Notes: generated by a model from the sequence alone, not told the origin. A DNA stretch of 33,521 bases from Solirubrobacteraceae bacterium (GCA_030447275.1 JAUJPF010000028.1:1-33521), one strand, 5' to 3'; positions 17,070 through 24,677 are shown, counted from the first letter of the stretch. Numbers and translations: made by a program.

Positions 17070-17312
17070 CTAGCTCGCGAGCTTCGCGGCCCTGCGCGCC
17101 GCACGCGTCGGGAACACGAAGCCGGTGACGCGATGGACGAGGCCACAGCCGTGCAGCCGCGACAGCGCGTCGGCCGCCTCAACGGGGTCGCCCAGCTCGA
17201 GGGCGACCTCGTCCTCTGACCATGGGTGCGGCATGTCGTCGTGCAGAAGCAGGCTGAGGACGTCGGCGTCCGCGCGCTCTTCTTGGGCCGCGGGGGTAGG
17301 CTCGTCGTGCAT
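17070..17312 (-). CDS. Small winged-helix-like protein
   Basis: An 80-residue protein from ATG 17312, with AGGAGA about 10 nt upstream. The central part (HPWSEDEVALELGDPVEAAD, then ALSRLHGCGLVHRV) reads as helix-turn-helix followed by a recognition or dimer helix and a short beta wing (GFVFPTR). This matches the small actinobacterial wHTH proteins that often occur alone. It ends in a basic Ala/Arg tail. It probably binds DNA; the target is unknown. The next upstream feature on this strand is the hairpin-rich gap at 17313-17965. Confidence 0.7.
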   Translation of the reverse strand: MHDEPTPAAQEERADADVLSLLLHDDMPHPWSEDEVALELGDPVEAADALSRLHGCGLVHRVTGFVFPTRAARRAAKLAS

Positions 17313-17608
17313 GGGAGCTAGCTCTCCTGTGCCGGGCCCCGGGCAGTTGCCGCTGCCGCGGGGCCGATTTTGCTGAAGGCATTGACGCTAGTGCAGATGG
17401 TGTTACGCGAACGCTCCGACGTGTGCCGGATCAGCACATACGCGCGCGGAGCGCGATCGGACTTAGGCTCGAGATCGCAGTTGAAATGTCGTCGACCTCG
17501 CCGCAGCGGCCTCAGTGGTTGCCGGCGCTGTGCGTCCAGCCTCGGCGCCGCCGCCCGGCCTGGTCATCCGGTCGGGCTTGGACTGCAGGTCCCTCACCGA
17601 CGTTTCTC

Positions 17609-17757
17609 GGCCGCTCGGCCCCGCCCCCACGAGACTTGGAGTGCCGGAGCGGGATCGACCACCCGACCTCACTCCGCAGAACTTGTTCCAGGGTGGGGGC
17701 GGGTGGTCGAGCCCGCGGAGGCCCCGGAAACCCAGGTGGGGACGGGGCCGAGCGGCC
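17609..17757. repeat. Nested long inverted repeat (149-bp cruciform-type element)
   Basis: Outer arms of 22 bp (17609-17630 and 17736-17757) match at 21 of 22 positions. Within them, inner arms of 17 bp (17649-17665 and 17700-17716) match at 16 of 17, separated by nearly equal internal loops (18 and 19 nt), with a 34-nt apex. The whole would fold into a single long hairpin in RNA or extruded DNA. It codes for nothing evident. It could be a structured RNA, a MITE-like element (no target-site duplication seen), or a recombination or replication site. The rest of the 653-bp gap (17313-17965) holds the hairpins listed separately and no gene I can support. Confidence 0.75.
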
Positions 17758-17763
17758 GCCACC

Positions 17764-17834
17764 CCCCGCAGCTGCTGCGGGGTTAGGTGCAGGGCCAGGT
17801 TATGCACCGGTCGTCTTTCGCTTCCACGCGAAAG
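17764..17834. repeat. Two short perfect hairpins beside the nested repeat
   Basis: CCCCGCAG and CTGCGGGG with a 3-nt loop lie at 17764-17782, and CTTTCGC and GCGAAAG with a 6-nt loop at 17815-17834. Neither is followed by a T-run, so they are not standard intrinsic terminators, though they lie downstream of the gene ending at 17966 on the - strand. They extend the cluster of fold-back sequences in this gap. Confidence 0.55.
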
Positions 17835-17925
17835 CACTAGCCGGCAAGCCGAAGTCGTCCGGCCGTGCGATATGAGTGGTCTCCGAGTCGCGTCACGCGT
17901 TGCCCTTGTCGCTCTATGACGCGGC

Positions 17926-17985
17926 CGCGCAACCGCTTCGGGTCGCCGACCGCCCCGCGCGCACCTTACGCGCTGCGGTTGCGCG
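17926..17985. repeat. 11-bp perfect inverted repeat at a gene 3' end
   Basis: CGCGCAACCGC (17926-17936) and its exact complement (17975-17985) are separated by 38 bp and straddle the stop of the - strand gene at 17966-18802. This may be a 3'-end mRNA stem or a protein-binding site. Confidence 0.5.
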
Positions 17986-18802
17986 ATTCGTCGTCCTCGT
18001 GGCGAGCTCGGTCGCTCGACGCGCGCGAGAAGCCAGCGCGGAGACCCAAGAGCGATCTCATTGCGAAGCGATCCCTCGTCGGATCGCCCGATTCAGCGCG
18101 TTCATACCGAAATCCGAGTCCAAGCGCAGAAACGGCGATGTTGTCGAGGAGCCACGTGCTACGCCGTCTGAGAACTTGCTCGTGACGAAGATTCGTCAGA
18201 TACCAACGGTCGCCGCGCGCCTTCAGCAAGGTTCCTGAGAGGGAGAAGACCTGCCCGCCACCGATGTCGGTGTACTCGAAAGTCACGCTGAGCTCGCGGG
18301 GGTCATCGCCACGCGCAGTCTCACCGCTCGCAGGAGCCACGAAGTCGATTCGAGTGCTTTCGCCTACGGGCACGATGGGCCGGCGCACTACGACCGAGGC
18401 GTCGTCATCGGCACGGTCCAGGCGAGCAGCCTCGAGCTTCGCGAGTCCCCGCCCGACATTTCTCAGCGGGACGCTCACGTAAAGACGGCCGCTTGCCCGA
18501 CCTACGTAGGCATCCCGTGGATCGATTTCGCCCGGTGAGAAGGATCCCCCGTCGAAGCTGAGGAAGAACGGGTCGAGCTTTCCCTGTCCATCGCGGGGGA
18601 TGTCAGGCGGGGGGACCGCATTGGGCGGGACGTCGACAAGGACCGGTTGAACCTCCGCGTTGACAGCCGCGCGGGCGATCTCTGCGGACGCGCGGGTGTG
18701 TCCTACGAGACGGATCGTCGCGATTGCGAGGAGCAGCGTGAAGACGCCGAGCCCGGCCGTCCCCCACGCAACGAGCGTATCTGTAAAGGCGCTCGCGACC
18801 AT
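17966..18802 (-). CDS. Membrane-anchored protein of unknown function
   Basis: A 278-residue protein from ATG 18802. A single N-terminal hydrophobic helix (about 10-32, TAGLGVFTLLLAIATIRLVG) is followed by a helical linker and a beta-rich soluble domain (about 50-215) with segments like LYVSVPLRNVGRGLAKLEAA and LSVTFEYTDIGGGQVFSL. The helix lacks a cleavage site, so the protein is probably a one-pass anchor. The C-terminus is Arg/Asp-rich. I do not recognise a named family, although this architecture (N-terminal TM plus an immunoglobulin-like domain containing NVG.G.A) is common among uncharacterised bacterial proteins. It lies 247 bp downstream of the CHAT gene on the same strand and might be co-transcribed; a strong hairpin between them argues for at least partial separation. 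Confidence 0.75.
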   Translation of the reverse strand: MVASAFTDTLVAWGTAGLGVFTLLLAIATIRLVGHTRASAEIARAAVNAEVQPVLVDVPPNAVPPPDIPRDGQGKLDPFFLSFDGGSFSPGEIDPRDAYVGRASGRLYVSVPLRNVGRGLAKLEAARLDRADDDASVVVRRPIVPVGESTRIDFVAPASGETARGDDPRELSVTFEYTDIGGGQVFSLSGTLLKARGDRWYLTNLRHEQVLRRRSTWLLDNIAVSALGLGFRYERAESGDPTRDRFAMRSLLGLRAGFSRASSDRARHEDDESRNRSA

Positions 18803-18978
18803 CGGCCAGTGAGCTTATGCGGCGCGGTCATCGGGGGGCTCTGCCGCACGTGACACGCGCATGGAGCGGTGGCGGGAGCTGCTCCCCAGGCAATGCAGCT
18901 GGTGCGCGCGGTGCCCCTTCGTCTCGCCATGCGACGCGCTCCCGATCGCGGTGCGCGCAGAGAGGACGAGGGCGCATC

Positions 18979-19000
18979 CGCGACGCGCTGCTGCGTCGCG
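18979..19000 (-). terminator. Hairpin downstream of the CHAT gene
   Basis: Perfect 8-bp arms (CGCGACGC and GCGTCGCG) with a 6-nt loop, 50 bp after the CHAT stop on the - strand. There is no T-run, but strong hairpins without T-runs are common at actinobacterial gene ends. The remaining sequence between 18803 and 19049 shows no gene I can support. Confidence 0.4.
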
Positions 19001-19049
19001 CAAGAGGCGGTAGCGGACGTCCGACCAGAGCGTCACCTGGGAAACACAG

Positions 19050-20174
19050 TTAGGCGGCGTCGTCGACTGGCGCCACGAGGTACACGTCCAGAGGATCGAC
19101 GTCGACGGCGGTGTACAACTGCGGCCGGCCGTGGTCTATGTCGAGTCCTTCAAGTTCGACTTGCAACTTGGCCTCCTCGAACGCCTGGCGAAGTGAGTTT
19201 CCGAACGCGAGCGAGTTGTAGAGCTGAGCTGCGAAGACGATCGCGACGTTGTCGTGCAAGGACGTTTCCATGCCGATCGCCGCTTCGAGGAAGCTGCACG
19301 CTTGGTCGGCGTGCTCGGCTGAGTCGCAAGAGTTGAAGACGATGAGTCGGATGTTCCGTGTCATCGTCGAGAGCAGCGCCGCGATCTGGCCGGAGGGCAT
19401 GAGCTGCGCGGTGCCTTCGGCGTTCTCGAGTGCGATGCCAGCTTCGTTGCTGTGCCCTGAGAAGTGGATGACGTCTGGCTTGACCTCGTTGAGCATCTGG
19501 ATGAGGTCGGCCATCCGCGCGGCCGGGCGGACCTCAAGCTTGAGGCTGTCGCGGTAGTCGGCGGTGCGGAGGCGCCGTTGCACTTCGTGTATCTCGCGGT
19601 CGATGTGCAGGTACGCCTGGCCGTCGGGCGACGCGGAGACCATGAGCACGGTGACGGTGGCCGGGGCGGCGCCGGCGATGCGCCGCTCCTGCATGGCGAC
19701 GCGTTCCCGGAGCGCATCGAGTTCCCGTTCGCGGCGGTCTTCGTCGCGTTGGCGTTCGCGTTCTTGCTGGGCGGCGCGGCGTCGCTCGCGGTCTGCTTCT
19801 TGCTCGGCCTTACGCTCAGCGGCCCTCCGAGTCCGATCGTCCTTTGCGCGAGCCTTCTTGGCGTCGTCGCCGCGCGCCTTCTCCAGTGCACGTTGTGCGG
19901 CGTGGAGTTCCTTGGTGGTAGCGGCAACGGCGTTCGACGCCCTCGCTGCCTCCTGTCGGGCGCGGGCCGCCTTGGCTCGGCAGCGGTCCGCCTCCGAGCG
20001 TTTTGTCTTGGCAGAGCCGGGTGACTTGGCGTTGCGCGCTCCTGCGTCCGCCTTCTCAGCGGCCGTCGTCTCCTTCGATGCGATCACCTCCTGGTCGGCC
20101 TGCTTCTTGCGGTGGCGCTCTAGCTCTCGTTCCTTGGTGCGAACCTTGTTCTCGGCTTGGGCGGTGAGGGACAT
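19050..20174 (-). CDS. Coiled-coil CHAT-type caspase-like protease
   Basis: A 374-residue protein from ATG 20174, with an AAGGAG ribosome site 5 nt upstream. Residues 1-165 are an almost uninterrupted, extremely charged helix (Lys/Arg/Glu/Ala; for example RRAAQQERERQRDEDRRERE), predicted to be a coiled coil. Residues about 172-370 match the CHAT peptidase fold (clan CD, caspase/separase relatives). They include VTVLMVSASPDGQAYLHID, then a conserved helix, then DVIHFSGHS with candidate catalytic His241, and LIVFNSCDS with Cys283; the spacing fits a His/Cys dyad. CHAT proteases often act as effectors in bacterial conflict systems, cleaving a partner when a sensor is triggered. Here the sensor would be the coiled coil itself or a neighbour: the divergent gene at 20512-21345 or the membrane-anchored 17966-18802. 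The substrate is unknown. Confidence 0.85.
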   Translation of the reverse strand: MSLTAQAENKVRTKERELERHRKKQADQEVIASKETTAAEKADAGARNAKSPGSAKTKRSEADRCRAKAARARQEAARASNAVAATTKELHAAQRALEKARGDDAKKARAKDDRTRRAAERKAEQEADRERRRAAQQERERQRDEDRRERELDALRERVAMQERRIAGAAPATVTVLMVSASPDGQAYLHIDREIHEVQRRLRTADYRDSLKLEVRPAARMADLIQMLNEVKPDVIHFSGHSNEAGIALENAEGTAQLMPSGQIAALLSTMTRNIRLIVFNSCDSAEHADQACSFLEAAIGMETSLHDNVAIVFAAQLYNSLAFGNSLRQAFEEAKLQVELEGLDIDHGRPQLYTAVDVDPLDVYLVAPVDDAA

Positions 20175-20511
20175 CTCAGCTCCTTCGGCAGCGACGTTCT
20201 CAGGGTCGCACCCGCTGTCGTCGGATCGCGCGTCACGGCCAGCGCCAGCAGGACCAACTCAGCGGCGCCGCGGTGTCAACTTCGCCTGCTGCGGGCGCCG
20301 GTGCCGCGACCGGCAAACTCTTCGAGCACCCATCGACGCATGAAGGGCTCGCCCGTTGTCGGACCGAACCAGACTGGCCATCGCATGATCGACCTACGCG
20401 AACCCGTGAGGCGAAGCGTCCGTGACGGGCCACGAGTTGCCGGTTCGCGGTTCGCTGGCCAGGTGGACGGACACTCAAGCCAGGCTTCTGTCGTTCTCTA
20501 GGCTCGCGCTC
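20175..20511. other. Divergent intergenic region between CHAT gene and 20512 gene
   Basis: This 337-bp gap must carry the CHAT promoter and probably that of the opposite gene. I could not pick out convincing -35/-10 pairs. A 36-codon frame on the - strand (20276-20386, starting MRWPVWFGPTTGEPF) looks protein-like but has no clear ribosome site; it may be a tiny gene or a relic. Confidence 0.35.
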
Positions 20512-21345
20512 GTGGCCGATGACGCCAACGCTCGGAGCGCTCCGCATGACGACCTTATGCCGGCGATCACTCAGCGCGAGCTGCCGGCATACGTCAGGCG
20601 GAACCGTGACGTGCAAGCCAAGCGCAACGAGCACGACCGTGGCCGGTTCGAGCAAGCCGCGGAAGCGCACATCGCCGGTCATCGGCAGGCGCTCGACTTC
20701 GTCGCGAGCCGCCATCAGTGGATCGCAGACAGCACCGACCTCGACCTCGTCGGCAACACGCGCCCCGCGGCAGTGTGGCAACTCGCCGGCCGCGGCATTG
20801 GGGTCGCGCGGCTCATGCTCGACGCGCTGTCGCTCGGCTACACGGCGGAGGTCCTACACCTCGCCCGGGCACTTCACGAGCTCGACCGGATGATCATGAT
20901 CTTCGGCGAGGAAGAAGGGACGCCGCTCGTTCGACAGTGGCTCGAGGATGAGGATTGGGTCCGACCGCGACAGACCCTTGAGGCCGAGGAGGCTTACGAG
21001 GAGCGGCTCGCCGCGGCGATGCGCGAGCAGGGCCTCCCTGAGATCCCCCGCACGAAGGACCTTACGAGGCGGTTGTACGGCGGACAGTCGGAGGCGGCTC
21101 ACCACCGCCGCAAGTGGACCCAGGACGCCGTCGCACCGCAGCTCCGCACGATGATCTCGGGACCGACGGAGGTGTGGGAGCGACGCGCAGCGACCGTTGC
21201 CGCGATGGTCGGTGTCGTCGAGGAGTGCGTAACCACGGTCGGTGGCGCGCTCGCTCTCTTCTACGGACCGGGATGGTTCGAGCGCCGAATCAAGCCATGG
21301 CGTGAGAGCTTCGAGGCGTTGCGCGCCACGGCGCCGCTCACCTAG
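20512..21345 (+). CDS. Unknown helical protein divergent from the CHAT gene
   Basis: A 277-residue protein if started at GTG 20512. GTG 20422 and ATG 20557 are in frame and cannot be excluded; protein-like sequence begins near 20557. It looks all-helical: a charged N-terminal helix (AYVRRNRDVQAKRNEHDRGR), a hydrophobic core helix pair (LAGRGIGVARLMLDALSLGY and EVLHLARALHELDRMI), an acidic linker, and then LTRRLYGGQSEAAHHRRKW before a last helical pair. The Tyr..Ser..Ala-His-His segment recalls DUF5677/HEPN-like proteins of mobile elements, but that is only a resemblance. Its position opposite the CHAT protease makes it the natural candidate for a sensor, substrate or immunity partner. Confidence 0.7.
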   Translation: MADDANARSAPHDDLMPAITQRELPAYVRRNRDVQAKRNEHDRGRFEQAAEAHIAGHRQALDFVASRHQWIADSTDLDLVGNTRPAAVWQLAGRGIGVARLMLDALSLGYTAEVLHLARALHELDRMIMIFGEEEGTPLVRQWLEDEDWVRPRQTLEAEEAYEERLAAAMREQGLPEIPRTKDLTRRLYGGQSEAAHHRRKWTQDAVAPQLRTMISGPTEVWERRAATVAAMVGVVEECVTTVGGALALFYGPGWFERRIKPWRESFEALRATAPLT

Positions 21346-21755
21346 ACGGCCGGCACGACGGTGACCACGATGTCCGGGCCGTGCTCGATCCAGAGCGCGC
21401 CCCCAGGCTCATCGCTTAGCCACCGTGCGTCGTGGAACGCCTGAGGGCTCAGGTAGAACCCCGTTGAGGCGTGGCCGACGACGACGAAGTGCGCGTCGTG
21501 CTCGTCCCACGCTTCGACACCGGCGTCGAGGTCGGGCATCACAGCGGGGCCCCGATTCAGGGTGCGCAGCAGGTCACCCTCTATGAACGCGATCGTGACC
21601 TGAGGCGCGCCGCGTGCACCGACAGTCACTTTGACCGTCACCCGGCGCCCGATCAGGTGCTGCAGCGCCGAGAGTGTTTCCTCGAACGTCACGGCGCGGA
21701 CTGTACGTCGCAGCGCCGCCGCCTGCACCGGGCTTGCGGCGATCGTCGGCGTCAT
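21342..21755 (-). CDS. Small unknown island protein
   Basis: A 137-residue protein from ATG 21755; its stop overlaps the stop of the convergent 20512-21345 gene by four bases. The frame extends upstream, but that part reads as non-coding. An N-terminal helix (about 22-40, FEETLSALQHLIGRRV) is followed by strands (VTVKVTVGARG, VTIAFIEGDLLRTLNRG, HFVVVGHASTGFYLS, GGALWIEHGPDIVVTVVP), suggesting a small beta-barrel or sandwich. No named family recognised. Confidence 0.6.
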   Translation of the reverse strand: MTPTIAASPVQAAALRRTVRAVTFEETLSALQHLIGRRVTVKVTVGARGAPQVTIAFIEGDLLRTLNRGPAVMPDLDAGVEAWDEHDAHFVVVGHASTGFYLSPQAFHDARWLSDEPGGALWIEHGPDIVVTVVPAV

Positions 21756-21773
21756 CCAGTAGTGACTAGCGCT

Positions 21774-21956
21774 ATGTGGCACAAGCGGTGGCGCGACCGA
21801 CGTAACGATGTGGTCCGCGGCCCTCTCTACAACTGGTTCGTCGAGATCGTGAGAATCAACCCCTTCGCGACTCGTGGGCGCTCGGGGTCTGCCGTGTGCG
21901 TCCGAGACGGTAGTGGGACGATCCCGACCCTCGGGGCCGGTCCTCCGCGTCCGTAG
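21774..21956 (+). CDS. Possible small ORF of 60 codons
   Basis: An ATG-started frame reads MWHKRWRDRRNDVVRGPLYN and continues with FVEIVRINPF before losing character. The N-terminal half looks protein-like (basic, aromatic), but no ribosome site is visible. It may be a small gene, a leader, or noise. Otherwise the 337 bp from 21756 to 22092 contain only the inverted repeat at 21982-22041. Confidence 0.25.
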   Translation: MWHKRWRDRRNDVVRGPLYNWFVEIVRINPFATRGRSGSAVCVRDGSGTIPTLGAGPPRP

Positions 21957-21981
21957 CGGTGCGATTTCTCGGGTGCCGTAT

Positions 21982-22041
21982 GGCAGGATTGCTAGCCGAG
22001 GTTTGTGACGAAGGAGCAAAGCGGGAGCTAGCAAACCTGCC
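21982..22041. promoter_or_regulatory. 15-bp inverted repeat upstream of the HTH regulator
   Basis: Arms at 21982-21996 and 22027-22041 match at 14 of 15 positions (GGCAGGATTGCTAGC against its near-complement), with a 30-bp spacer. It lies about 50 bp before the HTH gene at 22093. Size, symmetry and position suggest an operator for that regulator or for the excision functions beyond it. A transcript hairpin or recombinase site is also possible. Confidence 0.55.
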
Positions 22042-22092
22042 TGTAGGTTTCCCTGCCAGCCCTTCCCCATTGCTCGCGGGTGTCGTATCACG

Positions 22093-22743
22093 TTGGCCGT
22101 GCGCCAGTCGACGATGCCCTCCGCGGACGACGTCCGCCGCTCGATCCGGAGCCTGCTCGGACCTCTCGGGGTCCGCATCGGCGACGTCGCGGCGGACCTC
22201 CACTCGTCGCGAAGCCAGATTCAGCGTGCGATGGCCGCGGCAGATACGACGTTCACAACGGAGCTGCGGAACGCCCGCCTCGAGATCTCTCTCCGGTTGC
22301 TGCTCGAAGAAGGATGGACCGTGTCGGCCACGGCCGAGCGCGTCGGCGTCACTCCCGACTATCTGCGCACGTTGCTCGTTCGGGTCTGGGGCATCTCGCC
22401 GGGTCACATGCGCCGCGCGATCGCGCACATCGACACGCTCCGCAGGTGGCGACGGCAGACGCCGCCGGCCTACGGGACGAGGCTGTATCGACGACGCCGC
22501 CTCCACGTTCTCCGGATCGAGCGGGACCTCCGACGCCTCCTCGGTCCGATACCGCCTTCAAGTCCCGTTCGCCCGTGGGCTGACGCTGCGCTGAAATATG
22601 CGAAGCGGCCTGATTTGCGTCGCCAGCCTCACCGCGAGCGGATTCGTCGGGCGCGCGACGCTGAGCAGCGAGCCGCCATGGAGGCTCTCGAGGCGTTCCT
22701 GCGAGACGCGCTGCGCTCGGATCCGCACGGAGGCGCGAAGTGA
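22093..22743 (+). CDS. AraC-type HTH regulator of the island
   Basis: A 216-residue protein if started at TTG 22093; GTG 22099 and ATG 22114 are alternatives and no ribosome site decides. Residues about 15-50 form an initial helical part (LGPLGVRIGDVAADL, SRSQIQRAM). Residues about 55-110 fit the double HTH of AraC-type regulators (ELRNARLEISLRLLLEE, WTVSATAERVGVTPDYLRTL, GISPGHMRRA). The C-terminal half is very Arg-rich and probably contacts DNA non-specifically. There is no ligand-binding domain. The next gene starts inside its stop (GTGA, 22740). Position ahead of the excisionase and integrase suggests control of island maintenance or transfer, which is inference. Confidence 0.72.
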   Translation: MAVRQSTMPSADDVRRSIRSLLGPLGVRIGDVAADLHSSRSQIQRAMAAADTTFTTELRNARLEISLRLLLEEGWTVSATAERVGVTPDYLRTLLVRVWGISPGHMRRAIAHIDTLRRWRRQTPPAYGTRLYRRRRLHVLRIERDLRRLLGPIPPSSPVRPWADAALKYAKRPDLRRQPHRERIRRARDAEQRAAMEALEAFLRDALRSDPHGGAK

Positions 22744-22949
22744 GACGCAGGCCGATACTCCCGCGGCGCGTGTGCACGCTCTCAACTGCGGCACAGATCG
22801 AGTTGGAGGCAAGACGAGAGGATCTCCGGGACCGACGCTGGGCTCGGCGGCGCCAGCAGATTCTGACCTGGAGCGCAGTGCTCGCGGCAAGTGTCGGTTA
22901 CTTCTCAGGCACTGCTCAGGACCTCGCGAGGGCGCTCCCCTTCGTCTGA
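22740..22949 (+). CDS. Small single-pass membrane protein
   Basis: A 69-residue protein; GTG 22740 overlaps the regulator stop as GTGA. A basic N-terminal half (EARREDLRDRRWARRRQQ) precedes one hydrophobic helix (about 42-57, LTWSAVLAASVGYFSG). The overlap implies translational coupling to the HTH gene. Function unknown; the size and charge pattern fit a small accessory membrane protein. Confidence 0.6.
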   Translation: MRRRPILPRRVCTLSTAAQIELEARREDLRDRRWARRRQQILTWSAVLAASVGYFSGTAQDLARALPFV

Positions 22950-23089
22950 TCTCTCGCGTGTCGGGCGAAACGCAGGCGCGTCCCTGTGGGGAAAGACGGT
23001 GTGTTTCGCCGACGAATCAGAAGTGGTTTGTCATCGGGTCATCGCCGGATCGTTGCCGGGCGCAGCTCCAGCCGCGCCAGACGAGCGAG

Positions 23090-23317
23090 ATGCCGGGACG
23101 GCCTGACAGCGCGACCCCACCTGCCGGCCGCGTGCTTCTGGCTGAGCCGCTGTTGACCGCGAGTGACGTGGCGCGGCTGTTGGTCGTGCCGCAATCAAGC
23201 GTCTACGAGTACGCGCGGCGGCGGCATGATCCGTTGCCGTGCATGCAGATCGGCCGGCACCGGCGCTTCTACCGCAGCGCGATCGAGGATTGGCTTGCGC
23301 GGCAGGCCGCGCCTTAG
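23090..23317 (+). CDS. Excisionase-like helix-turn-helix protein
   Basis: A 75-residue protein from ATG 23090. It shows the excisionase/MerR-like wHTH pattern: LLTASDVARLLVVPQSSVYE (helix-turn-helix), then a short basic stretch and LPCMQIGRHRRFYRSAIEDW, the wing and final helix typical of HTH_17 excisionases. Such proteins bend att DNA and steer the integrase towards excision. It is convergent with the integrase, and their stop codons overlap by four bases (23314-23317), so each transcript runs into the other gene and could interfere with it. Confidence 0.85.
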   Translation: MPGRPDSATPPAGRVLLAEPLLTASDVARLLVVPQSSVYEYARRRHDPLPCMQIGRHRRFYRSAIEDWLARQAAP

Positions 23318-24552
23318 CTCGCCACTCGAAGATCCTCCGGCGCCGCGCCCGCGTCGAACAGGCGGGTGAGCTTCTCGGCCGCGTCGTGCTGCGGTACGTA
23401 GTGCACGTAGATCATCGTCGTCTGGATCTGCGCGTGCCCCATCCACGCCTGCACGTCTGATATCGGCGCGGCCTGCACGGCGAGGGTGCCAAACGTGTGG
23501 CGGAGGTCGTGGAAGCGGATCGGGTTCTCCTTGCTGCGGAGATGGCCGAGGCCGGCGCGCTCGAGCGTGTCGTAGAAGGCGCCGCGGATGAAATAGTCGC
23601 TACGTGGCGCGCCGAGCGGGGTGCAGAACACGAAGTCGTCGTCGCCGACGAACCGACCGCGGCGGCTGAGGCCGTCGAGCACGGCCGCGACCTGGTCGGC
23701 CATCGGCACGCTTCGCACGCACGCCGACTTCGGCCGATCGAGTGTGTGGCGTGCGATCGACCACCTCACGTGGATGAGCCGGCGCGAGAAGTCGACGTCG
23801 CGCCAGCGGAGCGCTCGCATCTCCCCCATCCGCAGCCCGCAGCTGATCGCGGTCCGGAAGATGGCGGCGTCGGTCTCAGTCTCCGCCGCGCGGATCAGCG
23901 CCTCGCTCTCCTCGACCGACAGGACGTTGAAGTCGCCGCTCGGCTTGAGCGTGATCCGGTCGGCGTCTTCTGCCGCGTTGCGCTCGACCCAACGCTTCTT
24001 CTTCGCTCTCTTGAGGATCGAGTGGAGGCAGACCTGTGCCTTCTGGATCGTGCGCCGCGCCAGGTGGCCGCGCTCGAGCATCTCCTGCTGCCACTCCTCG
24101 ATCCGCTCGGTCGTGAGCTCCGCGAGCGGGAGGTCGGCGCCGAACTGGTCGAGCAGGTAGCGCCGCGTCTGCGACGCGTAGTCGCGCACGGTGCTCGGCT
24201 TGCGGTTGCGGTCGAACTCGATGTGGCGCAGCCACTCCGTCCACGCGTCGCCAAGAGTGCGAACCGCCTCCTGGGGAACAGGCTCCGGCGGAACCAGACG
24301 CGCCTCCGCGAGCAGCTCCTCCAGCAACGCTTGTGCCTCGCGCGGCGTCAGATGTTCCGGCGACGGCTTGCGGCCGTTCGCGCTCCGCCAGACGACGGCG
24401 CCGCGGTCGCTCCGCACCCCCGAATCCTTGACGTGTGCGGGCCCGAGGACCCGGTGGTGCCGCCACCCGGAGGCGTCCCGCCACAGCGCGTGCCACTGCC
24501 GCCGCCCCTTCTCTCCGCGCACCTGCAGGTGCCCTGATGCGTTGCCCGCCAT
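23314..24552 (-). CDS. int: Tyrosine recombinase (integrase) of the island
   Basis: A 412-residue integrase from ATG 24552, with GAGGAA as ribosome site 7 nt upstream. The frame continues further upstream towards the tRNA but that part has no support. N-terminal AP2-like strand region (about 5-60), SAM-like core-binding domain (about 97-190), and catalytic domain (about 208-390) with Arg241 in GLRMGE, Lys275, His348 and Arg351 in HDLRH, His373 in MGH and the nucleophile Tyr382. All key residues are present, so the enzyme looks functional. It reads away from the intact tRNA and starts 137 bp from the att repeat, as expected for an element that targets a tRNA 3' end. A 23-codon relict of a relative lies at 11103-11171. 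Confidence 0.96.
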   Translation of the reverse strand: MAGNASGHLQVRGEKGRRQWHALWRDASGWRHHRVLGPAHVKDSGVRSDRGAVVWRSANGRKPSPEHLTPREAQALLEELLAEARLVPPEPVPQEAVRTLGDAWTEWLRHIEFDRNRKPSTVRDYASQTRRYLLDQFGADLPLAELTTERIEEWQQEMLERGHLARRTIQKAQVCLHSILKRAKKKRWVERNAAEDADRITLKPSGDFNVLSVEESEALIRAAETETDAAIFRTAISCGLRMGEMRALRWRDVDFSRRLIHVRWSIARHTLDRPKSACVRSVPMADQVAAVLDGLSRRGRFVGDDDFVFCTPLGAPRSDYFIRGAFYDTLERAGLGHLRSKENPIRFHDLRHTFGTLAVQAAPISDVQAWMGHAQIQTTMIYVHYVPQHDAAEKLTRLFDAGAAPEDLRVAS

Positions 24553-24662
24553 GACGTGTTCCTCGTGCTCGTCGTGGTGGCCAACCGGCACCGCAAAAGC
24601 CCGTTTTGGAACACGAACGGCGAAATCCGGGTCCTGGAGGGCCACATCCGAGAGGCGCGAAA

Positions 24663-24677
24663 CCGCGATAAACGCGG
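24663..24677 (-). terminator. Hairpin terminator after the tRNA
   Basis: On the - strand CCGCG-TTTAT-CGCGG begins 12 nt after the tRNA 3' end and is followed by TTTCG. It is short, but placed like an intrinsic terminator. The equivalent position beside the left att copy keeps a different hairpin (GCCG/CGGC followed by GTTTCG). Confidence 0.45.

Noticed and set aside
17609..17757. MITE with target-site duplication
   Set aside because: Terminal inverted repeats fit in length, but the bases flanking the two ends show no duplication and no related transposase is present.
17764..17810. Integron attC-like half site (GTGCAGG, 5-nt spacer, GTTATGC, with GTTAGGT nearby)
   Set aside because: The matching left half with a complementary box is missing within 150 bp on either side, and no integron integrase is present.
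17463..17837. 124-codon - strand open frame in the hairpin-rich gap
   Set aside because: Its translation simply follows the inverted repeats; no ribosome site or motif.
21756..22178. N-terminal extension of the gene at 21342-21755
   Set aside because: The extra 140 codons look non-coding and would cover the inverted repeat and the start of another gene.
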